DNA from: an uncultured Gammaproteobacteria bacterium | GTDB taxonomy: Bacteria; Pseudomonadota; Gammaproteobacteria; Acidiferrobacterales; CAJVXG01 | Length of the DNA stretch: 7,688 nucleotides | Direction: 5' to 3' | Assembly (NCBI GenBank): GCA_913009215.1 | Contig: CAJVXG010000074.1 | Location: forward strand, 1-7,688 | Shown: in pieces, positions 1-4,847 of the stretch | How positions within the stretch are numbered: position 1 is the first letter of the stretch | How the letters are laid out: each line of letters opens with the position of its first letter | The notes under the pieces: model-generated | Told to the model about the DNA's origin: nothing | Seen by the model: only the letters and a program-made list of their open reading frames with translations | Databases searched by the model: none | Position numbers and translations under genes: made by a program

Positions 1-240
1 AATCTTGGCAATAATTAACTTTAAGTCATTTTCAGGTGGCACTTGTCTTTTTTGCAACCAGGCCAGGATGTCATTATCGGACTGATCCAGTAAATGGATA
101 AAGGCCTGCCGGCTCTCATGATCCAGAGTATCAAAATGCCGCTCATAGAACGGTAGCAATACGCAATCGAGCTCTAACAGGCCGCGACGACAGTGCCATC
201 GTATGCGTCTGCTCTCTTGTTCAGCTATCGGCACTGCCAT
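1..240 (-). CDS. sdhE: SdhE (YgfY/SDHAF2 family), FAD assembly factor of succinate dehydrogenase, partial (C-terminus off the left edge)
   Basis: Translating the minus strand from the ATG at 240-238 gives 80 codons that stay open to base 1. The product begins MAVPIAEQESRRIRWHCRRG and carries the family signature RGLLELD, with R19, G20 and E23 forming the RGxxE motif. The fold-typical run of short helices follows (FYERHFDTLD; AFIHLLDQSDNDILAWL). E. coli SdhE is 88 residues, so only about 8-10 residues are missing. Known role: a small cytoplasmic protein that binds SdhA and promotes covalent attachment of FAD to its active-site histidine. The start overlaps the sdhB stop by one base (TGATG), suggesting translational coupling, with a weak AGAGA ribosome site upstream. 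It is the last visible gene of the sdhCDABE operon. Identification is firm from the motif and the context. Confidence 0.93.
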   Translation of the reverse strand, partial: MAVPIAEQESRRIRWHCRRGLLELDCVLLPFYERHFDTLDHESRQAFIHLLDQSDNDILAWLQKRQVPPENDLKLIIAKI

Positions 241-941
241 CACATGGATCTCTTGACCAGTTTTTGTTTAATGTGGCCAATGGCCCTGGCCGGATTTAAT
301 CCTTTGGGACAAACCTCGACGCAATTCATGATGGTGTGACAACGAAATAAACGATAAGCGTCTTCGAGTTCATTTAAACGTTCGCCATCGGCCTGATCAC
401 GGCTATCATTGAGGAAACGTTCCGCCTGCAACAGGGCCGCCGGCCCGAGATAGCGTTCCGGATTCCACCAAAACGATGGGCAGGATGTCGAACAGCAAGC
501 ACAAAGGATACATTCGTACAAACCATCAAGCTGTTCTCTTTCCTCAGGCGATTGTAAACGCTCAATCTCCGGCTCCGGGTCATGATTAATCAGCCAGGGC
601 TTGATCGCGCGATACTGTCGATAAAATGGCTCCAGGTCGACCACCAGGTCGCGTACCACCGGCAACCCGGGCAAGGGTCGAATCTTGACCGTGCCCCTCA
701 AGTCCTTGAGCGGGGTAACACAAGCCAGGCCATTACGACCATTGATATTCATGGCATCGGAACCACACACCCCTTCACGACAGGAGCGCCGAAAACTCAG
801 GCTCTGGTCCTGCTGCTTCAATAGCAACAAGGCGTCGAGCAACATAGCCACACCCTGTAGCTGCTCTGACGTCAGCTCGTAATCCTGCATATAAGGCTTG
901 TTGTCCTGATCCGGATTGTAGCGATAAATTGAAAATCGCAT
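240..941 (-). CDS. sdhB: Succinate dehydrogenase iron-sulfur subunit SdhB
   Basis: A 233-residue protein starting MRFSIYRYNP at the ATG 941-939. An in-frame upstream extension exists, but it overlaps sdhA and lacks family similarity; the chosen ATG sits behind AGGAGAG (954-960), two bases after the sdhA stop. The N-terminal ferredoxin-type domain holds the [2Fe-2S] ligands C54, C59, D62 and C74 (SCREGVCGSD...GLAC). Asp in the third position is as in E. coli. The C-terminal domain has C144-x2-C147-x2-C150 and C211 for [4Fe-4S], and C154, C201 and C207 for [3Fe-4S]. S156 and W159 in CPSFWWN correspond to the ubiquinone-site residues of E. coli SdhB (S161, W164). The subunit passes electrons from the SdhA flavin to quinone at the SdhCD anchor on the cytoplasmic face of the membrane. 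No key residue is missing. Confidence 0.97.
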   Translation of the reverse strand: MRFSIYRYNPDQDNKPYMQDYELTSEQLQGVAMLLDALLLLKQQDQSLSFRRSCREGVCGSDAMNINGRNGLACVTPLKDLRGTVKIRPLPGLPVVRDLVVDLEPFYRQYRAIKPWLINHDPEPEIERLQSPEEREQLDGLYECILCACCSTSCPSFWWNPERYLGPAALLQAERFLNDSRDQADGERLNELEDAYRLFRCHTIMNCVEVCPKGLNPARAIGHIKQKLVKRSM

Positions 942-943
942 CG

Positions 944-2710
944 TTAGTACACCCTCTCCTTCGGTGGAAAACTGTCCACGGTCAATGGCTTCATGCGCAC
1001 CGGTTTGTATTCCAGGTGGCGGTCTTCCTTGAAGAATAGCGTGTGTTTCAGCCAATGCTCATCATCGCGGTCCGGGTAATCCAGGCGCGAATGGGCACCC
1101 CGGCTTTCTGTGCGTTGTGAGGCCGAGATGATGGTGGCTATAGATACGTCCATCAGATTTTCCAGCTCCAGTGCCTCAATGCGTGCGGTATTGAATACCG
1201 CGCTATGATCATTCAGGACCGCATGCTGCAAACGCTGCTCCAGCTGCAGAATTTTCTTAATCCCCTGGTCCATCACTTCCTGGGTGCGAAACACACCGCA
1301 GTGTTGCTCCATAAGCAATCGTAATTCATCGTGGATCACACTTATGGATTCACTGCCATCCTTACGCTGCCAGCGCAGCAGGCGTTGCATGGCGCGTTCG
1401 ATACAATCGTCAGGAATCAATCGATGGTAACGGCTCTCTGCCAGGAAATCGAGAATGTGGTTGCCTGCCGCCCTGCCAAAGACAACGATATCGAGCAAGG
1501 AATTGCCGCCAAGGCGATTGGCGCCGTGCACGGATACACAGGCACACTCGCCGACGGCATAAAGACCCGGCACCGGCTCCTCGGCGCTTTTATGCAAGGG
1601 CGCGACCACCTGACCAAAGCGGTTGGTGGGGATGCCTCCCATAGTGTAATGCGCCGTTGGATGCACCGGGATCGGATCGGTCACCGGATCGACACCGGCG
1701 AAACGGGTCGCCAGTTCGCGAATACCCGGCAAACGCTTTTTGATGATGTTTTCATCAATATGATCGACTTTCAGATAAACAAAGTCCTTGTTGGGTCCGC
1801 AACCCCGACCCTCACGGATCTCGATGGCGATGGCACGGCTAACGACATCACGGCTGGCCAGATCCCTGGCATTCGGCGCATAGCGTTCCATGAAGCGCTC
1901 ACCTTGACTATTAATAAGGTACCCCCCTTCGCCGCGCACACCCTCACTAATGAGTACACCAACACCGGCAATGCCGGTGGGGTGAAACTGGAAAAACTCC
2001 ATATCTTGCAGTGGAATACCGGCCCTGGCCGCCATCGCCAGCCCATCCCCGGTATTGATCATGGCGTTGGTGCTGGTACGAAACATGCGCCCGGCCCCGC
2101 CAGTGGCGAGCATGGTGGTCTTGGCCTGGATCACCAGCGGCTCGCCGGTTTCGATGTTCAATGCCAGGGCCCCGAGGACATAACCAGCGTCATCGACAAG
2201 CAGGTCGATAACAAAATATTCATCAAAAAAATGGGTTTTGGCTTTGAGATTCTGCTGATACAGGGAATGCAGAATAGCGTGGCCGGTACGATCGGCAGCC
2301 GCGCAAGTACGGGCGGCCTGATCACCACCAAAATTCTGGCTCTGGCCGCCAAAGGGGCGTTGATAAATACGCCCGCTATCCAGTCTCGTAAAGGGTACGC
2401 CAAAGTGTTCCAGCTCGATCACCAGCCGCGAAGCGGCACGGCACATATACTCAATGGCATCCTGATCACCGAGGTAATCACTACCCTTGATGGTGTCATA
2501 CATATGCCAGTGCCAGTTGTCCGGCACAACATTACCCAATGCGGCATTCATGCCACCCTGCGCGGCCACGGTATGGGAACGCGTCGGAAATACCTTGGAT
2601 ATCACGGCAACATGGGCGTCGCCTTGCGCCAGCTGCATGGCCGCACGCAAACCGCCGCCACCGGCGCCAATCACCAGACAGTCAAAACGGCGCTTGGCAA
2701 GCTCGGTCAT
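944..2710 (-). CDS. sdhA: Succinate dehydrogenase flavoprotein subunit SdhA
   Basis: A 588-residue protein, the same length as E. coli SdhA. It oxidises succinate to fumarate in the TCA cycle as the catalytic subunit of complex II. The start is the ATG at 2710-2708, which overlaps the sdhD stop as ATGA and follows a GGAG site; the 11-codon upstream extension is rejected because it lies inside sdhD. The N-terminal FAD-binding dinucleotide fold is CLVIGAGGGGLRAA (11-24). The covalent FAD histidine is H46 in TRSHTVAAQGG. The capping and catalytic region holds H243 (QFHPTG), R287 (ASRDVV), H354 (PTAHYTMGG) and R399 (HGANRLGGNS), matching E. coli H242, R286, H354 and R399. The C-terminal helical domain ends with the conserved SRGAH...PDRDD block and SFPPKERVY. 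SdhE, encoded downstream in the same operon, is expected to flavinylate it. No frameshift or lost residue was seen. Confidence 0.98.
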   Translation of the reverse strand: MTELAKRRFDCLVIGAGGGGLRAAMQLAQGDAHVAVISKVFPTRSHTVAAQGGMNAALGNVVPDNWHWHMYDTIKGSDYLGDQDAIEYMCRAASRLVIELEHFGVPFTRLDSGRIYQRPFGGQSQNFGGDQAARTCAAADRTGHAILHSLYQQNLKAKTHFFDEYFVIDLLVDDAGYVLGALALNIETGEPLVIQAKTTMLATGGAGRMFRTSTNAMINTGDGLAMAARAGIPLQDMEFFQFHPTGIAGVGVLISEGVRGEGGYLINSQGERFMERYAPNARDLASRDVVSRAIAIEIREGRGCGPNKDFVYLKVDHIDENIIKKRLPGIRELATRFAGVDPVTDPIPVHPTAHYTMGGIPTNRFGQVVAPLHKSAEEPVPGLYAVGECACVSVHGANRLGGNSLLDIVVFGRAAGNHILDFLAESRYHRLIPDDCIERAMQRLLRWQRKDGSESISVIHDELRLLMEQHCGVFRTQEVMDQGIKKILQLEQRLQHAVLNDHSAVFNTARIEALELENLMDVSIATIISASQRTESRGAHSRLDYPDRDDEHWLKHTLFFKEDRHLEYKPVRMKPLTVDSFPPKERVY

Positions 2711-3057
2711 GACGCGGCTCCGATCAACAGGCCGATGCCCCAAAACCCTGCCGCCAACAGCCCCAGGGCTGTTAACAACAGGACCGCCATACGCAACGCG
2801 GTGTGGCGCAGGTAATCTATATAGACACTGCGCAGACCGATCCAGGTATGCAGCAACAGGCAGAGCAGGAACAAGGCATTGGCCAGTCGTACTACATCAC
2901 TGTAAAACCAGGCCTGCCAGGCTATAAAAGTGGTCAGTGGCGACAGTATCAACTTTACGGCAACAAAAACGACAAAGCCGGTAAGATAAACCGCGCTCAA
3001 ACGCTGTAACAACCATTCAACAATTCCTCTGTGGGTACTGCCGGGTGAGATACTCAT
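2707..3057 (-). CDS. sdhD: Succinate dehydrogenase membrane anchor subunit SdhD (cytochrome b556 small subunit)
   Basis: A 116-residue hydrophobic protein with three membrane segments at about 21-38, 56-76 and 90-112. The signature HTWIGLRSVYIDY places the haem b ligand at H70 and the quinone-site residues at D81 and Y82. These match H71, D82 and Y83 of E. coli SdhD. The start was taken as the ATG at 3057-3055, which overlaps the sdhC stop by 4 nt (ATGA) and has TTGGAGT upstream; a TTG two codons earlier is a poor alternative. With SdhC it anchors SdhAB to the cytoplasmic membrane, holds haem b and forms the ubiquinone pocket. Its stop overlaps the sdhA start by 4 nt. Family membership rests on the signature and the position between sdhC and sdhA. 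Confidence 0.94.
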   Translation of the reverse strand: MSISPGSTHRGIVEWLLQRLSAVYLTGFVVFVAVKLILSPLTTFIAWQAWFYSDVVRLANALFLLCLLLHTWIGLRSVYIDYLRHTALRMAVLLLTALGLLAAGFWGIGLLIGAAS

Positions 3058-3443
3058 AGCCAACGGACTCCAAACCAGGCGATCATCGTCAGCGACAGGG
3101 CAAACACCAGCCAGGCGGCAATACGGGCGGCGGGCATGCTCACGGCAATGTCGATATCCATTAACAAGTGGCGCAGGCCCGAGAAAAGATGCTGTATGAA
3201 AAACCAGAAACCCAGCAACAAAATAACCTTGGCAATGGGTTGTTGCAATATTCTTGTCGCCATTTCAAATCCGGCCTCATCCTGCAGCGACAGGGCCAGA
3301 AAATAAAGGGCAACAGGCAGGAGCAGCGCCAGCAAGACACCAGTAATACGATGGGTAATGGAGACAACACCGCCGATAGGAAGACGGATTTTCAACAGGT
3401 TCAAAAAGACCGGCCGTTTACTTTTATTCTTGCCCTGAGTCAT
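3054..3443 (-). CDS. sdhC: Succinate dehydrogenase cytochrome b556 subunit SdhC
   Basis: A 129-residue protein, identical in length to E. coli SdhC. Three membrane helices lie at about 33-53, 70-93 and 107-127. The family motif RPVFLNLLKIRLPIGGVVSI runs into THRITG, giving quinone-site residues S28 and R32 (E. coli S27, R31). The HLFSGLRHLLMD block gives the haem b ligand H85 and the following R91, H92 and D96. The start is the ATG at 3443-3441, preceded by AAAGGA about 12-14 nt upstream, rather loosely spaced. An upstream TTG (3491) would add 16 residues that do not resemble the family and was not used. It is the first gene of the operon and lies next to the divergent regulatory region shared with ygfZ. 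Confidence 0.95.
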   Translation of the reverse strand: MTQGKNKSKRPVFLNLLKIRLPIGGVVSITHRITGVLLALLLPVALYFLALSLQDEAGFEMATRILQQPIAKVILLLGFWFFIQHLFSGLRHLLMDIDIAVSMPAARIAAWLVFALSLTMIAWFGVRWL

Positions 3444-3468
3444 GAGCTGCGATCTGTCCTTTATTCCA

Positions 3469-3482
3469 TTGTTGCATATCAA
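3469..3482 (-). promoter_or_regulatory. FNR/Anr-like binding site upstream of sdhC
   Basis: The minus strand reads TTGATATGCAACAA, which matches the FNR/Anr consensus TTGAT-N4-ATCAA at 9 of 10 defined bases. Its near edge is 25 nt before the sdhC start codon. It falls inside the spacer of one candidate sdhC promoter and downstream of the other. Either position fits repression, and in E. coli FNR is known to repress sdh when oxygen is absent. A single near-match can occur by chance, so this is moderate evidence only. Confidence 0.5.
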
Positions 3483-3523
3483 CCGTGGCAATACACGGGT
3501 AATCTATCGGTTTTTTGCCACGG
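3483..3523. repeat. Perfect 9-bp inverted repeat with 23-bp spacer in the sdhC/ygfZ intergenic region
   Basis: CCGTGGCAA (3483-3491) and TTGCCACGG (3515-3523) are exact reverse complements separated by 23 bp. The repeat sits in the middle of the divergent region. It could be two half-sites for a regulator of both genes, or a hairpin in whichever transcript covers it. No T-run follows, so it is not a typical terminator. Confidence 0.6.
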
Positions 3524-3537
3524 CATAATCTATTATG
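3524..3537. repeat. Short AT-rich dyad CATAAT-CT-ATTATG
   Basis: Six-base arms around a 2-base centre directly abut the right arm of the larger inverted repeat. It contains -10-like hexamers (TATTAT at 3531-3536) on the ygfZ side. It could be an operator half or simply promoter AT-richness. Confidence 0.35.
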
Positions 3538-3574
3538 ATCCTTACCTTATAGTATAGTTTCCTGGAACCGATTT

Positions 3575-4624
3575 ATGCTCAACGACTGGCTGGACACACA
3601 ACAACACAAAGGCGCCAAAATCGACAATCATAGCGTCATCCATTTTGGTGATGCCGCGGCCGAATTACAGGCCGCAAAAGACGGCACCGTACTGGCCGAT
3701 CTGTCCTATCTTGGTCTCGTCCGCGTCGAGGGTGATGACGCCAAAGACTTCCTGCAAAGCCAGTTTAGTAACGATATCCAGCAGGTCAACGAATTCTTGA
3801 GCCAGCTCAGCAGCTACTGCACCCCCAAGGGTCGCATGTTGGCACTGATGCGTGTGCTGCATACGCCAGACGGTTACTTATTATTATTACCCCGCGAGTT
3901 GCTGCCAAACTTCATGAAACGACTGCAAATGTTTATCCTGCGCGCCAAAGTCCAGCTGAGCCATGATGACGCCATGCTGGCCTTTGGTTTGTCGGGCCAA
4001 AAGGCCGCCGACCTGTTGCAAAAAGTTGGGCTGGATGCACCCACCGAACAAAACGCCGGCAGCAGGCATAATGACATTGTGTTAAGCCGGATTAATGTCA
4101 GAAATGACAGGGGCCGGGATCGCTTTTTGCTGGTCGGCCCGTACCAGGGCATGGCCACACTCTGGGACACGCTGTCATCCGCCGACGCCACGGCCGTGGG
4201 CGCGCCAGTGTGGCGCTGGCTCGACATCCAGGCCGGTGCCCCCAATATTTACTCGCAAACGGTGGAGGCCTTTGTGCCGCAAATGGCCAACCTGGAAATT
4301 CTCAACGGCGTAAACTTCAAGAAGGGCTGTTACCCCGGACAGGAAATCGTCGCGCGCATGCAGTACCTCGGCAAACTAAAGCAACGCATGGTTCGTCTAC
4401 ACAGCAATGATAATATTACGGTCCAGCCCGGCGACCGGATTTATGCAAAAAGCTTTGGCGACAACGCCGCCGGCACCGTCGTCGATGCCCAGGCAGCGCC
4501 GGGGGGCGGGGTCGACTTGCTGGCGGTGGCACAAATCAAAAGCGCCGAGGCCGGAGATCTCTGTCTCGAAACAACCGGTGGGCCAGCACTAAATATTGGA
4601 TCTTTGCCCTATTCTTTGACATAA
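3575..4624 (+). CDS. ygfZ: YgfZ/GcvT-family folate-binding Fe-S cluster assembly/repair protein
   Basis: A 349-residue protein, slightly longer than E. coli YgfZ (326). The diagnostic family motif KGCYPGQE spans 250-257, with the essential cysteine at C252. The GcvT-like N-terminal fold is recognisable (DLSYLGLVRVEGDDAKDFLQ at 42-61, and SQFSND just after). The C-terminal barrel follows the motif (QRMVRLH...GDRIY). Known role: a tetrahydrofolate-dependent protein needed for normal activity of certain Fe-S enzymes such as the tRNA-modifying MiaB, and for oxidative-stress tolerance. It is a cytoplasmic protein with no signal peptide. The start is the ATG at 3575 behind CTGGAA. It is divergent from the sdh operon; in E. 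coli ygfZ is divergent from sdhE (ygfY), so the association between ygfZ and complex II assembly is kept here in a different layout. It appears intact. Confidence 0.95.
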   Translation: MLNDWLDTQQHKGAKIDNHSVIHFGDAAAELQAAKDGTVLADLSYLGLVRVEGDDAKDFLQSQFSNDIQQVNEFLSQLSSYCTPKGRMLALMRVLHTPDGYLLLLPRELLPNFMKRLQMFILRAKVQLSHDDAMLAFGLSGQKAADLLQKVGLDAPTEQNAGSRHNDIVLSRINVRNDRGRDRFLLVGPYQGMATLWDTLSSADATAVGAPVWRWLDIQAGAPNIYSQTVEAFVPQMANLEILNGVNFKKGCYPGQEIVARMQYLGKLKQRMVRLHSNDNITVQPGDRIYAKSFGDNAAGTVVDAQAAPGGGVDLLAVAQIKSAEAGDLCLETTGGPALNIGSLPYSLT

Positions 4625-4639
4625 ATTTGCAATAAAGCG

Positions 4640-4674
4640 AAAAAACCGCGGTTTTTCTCATTGACAGGTTTTTT
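4640..4674 (+). terminator. Weak possible terminator after ygfZ
   Basis: Sixteen bases after the ygfZ stop there is a perfect 16-bp palindrome, AAAAACCGCGGTTTTT (4641-4656). A second copy of the right arm, GGTTTTTT (4667-4674), can also pair with AAAAAACC (4640-4647) to make an 8-bp stem followed by GGC rather than a T-run. The stems are A/T-rich and the palindrome has almost no loop, so this is a poor classical terminator. It is symmetric and could act in both directions. Confidence 0.4.
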
Positions 4675-4758
4675 GGCTTATGCCTCCACCGCTCCTCCAT
4701 TGCATAAACACGCTTGTCTGTTCAGTAAGCTTGTGCTTGAATGAACCCATCCCAGCTA

Positions 4759-4776
4759 TATTAGAATTTTCTAATA
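4759..4776. promoter_or_regulatory. 18-bp dyad TATTAGAA-TT-TTCTAATA, candidate operator
   Basis: Perfect 8-bp arms flank a 2-bp centre, about 72 nt upstream of the YeiH-like start and overlapping the predicted -10. The size, AT-richness and overlap with the promoter are what one expects of a repressor operator. AT-rich palindromes over the -10 are known for ArsR-family sulfur-sensing repressors (BigR/SqrR type), which control some sulfur exporters, but no regulator gene lies in the window, so the regulator is unknown. Confidence 0.5.
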
Positions 4777-4791
4777 AATAAAAATAAGCGG

Positions 4792-4816
4792 TTGGGTGCA
4801 TCGCTGTTTGGTGCAT
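4792..4816 (+). repeat. Tandem 15-bp-period repeat in the YeiH-like leader
   Basis: TTGGGTGCAT (4792-4801) and TTTGGTGCAT (4807-4816) match at 9 of 10 bases with a 15-bp period, inside the predicted untranslated leader. GGTTG (4790-4794) could also pair with CAACC (4825-4829). No known riboswitch is recognised. The repeat is short and may be accidental. Confidence 0.3.
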
Positions 4817-4847
4817 ACAAATAACAACCACAACTTGGAGGACAATC

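Larger units (their letters stand above)
3444..3574. promoter_or_regulatory. Divergent sdhC / ygfZ promoter region
   Basis: The 131 bp between the two divergent starts must carry both promoters. For sdhC (minus strand) the best pair I see is TTGCCA at 3491-3486, a 17-nt spacer and TGGAAT at 3468-3463. This puts the transcription start only about 12 nt from the ATG, so a promoter further out (for example TAGATT at 3506-3501 as -10) is possible. For ygfZ (plus strand) AT-rich -10-like hexamers occur at 3534-3539 (TATGAT) and 3553-3558 (TATAGT), without a good -35. Repeats and an FNR-like site are listed separately. Promoter positions are guesses; that the region is regulatory is safe. Confidence 0.6.
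4625..4847 (+). promoter_or_regulatory. Leader and promoter region of the YeiH-like gene
   Basis: This 223-bp gap contains no credible ORF. The best promoter is TTGAAT (4737-4742), a 16-nt spacer and TATTAG (4759-4764); TATATT (4757-4762) is an overlapping alternative -10. It is followed by about 75 nt of untranslated leader and a strong ribosome site TTGGAGGA (4835-4842), 5 nt before the ATG. An isolated TTGACA at 4661-4666 has no -10 at the right distance. The -10 overlaps the dyad listed separately. Confidence 0.5.

Noticed and set aside
942..1055. N-terminal extension of sdhB by 38 residues
   Set aside because: It overlaps the 3' end of sdhA and does not resemble SdhB N-termini; the ATG at 941 has a good AGGAGAG site and gives the expected start MRFSIYRYNP.
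2711..2743. N-terminal extension of sdhA by 11 residues
   Set aside because: The ATG at 2710 forms the ATGA overlap with sdhD, follows a GGAG site and gives the E. coli length of 588 residues.
1331..2815. A 494-codon open frame on the plus strand opposite sdhA
   Set aside because: It lies entirely across sdhA and the start of sdhD, the translation has no recognisable domain, and it is low-quality sequence typical of an antisense shadow of a biased coding strand. sdhA is certain.
3444..3491. TTG start adding 16 residues to sdhC
   Set aside because: The extra residues are not family-like and would cover the FNR-like site and promoter region; the ATG at 3443 gives the usual 129 residues.
4661..4666. 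Consensus -35 TTGACA after ygfZ
   Set aside because: No acceptable -10 occurs 15-19 nt downstream, so it was not called as a promoter.
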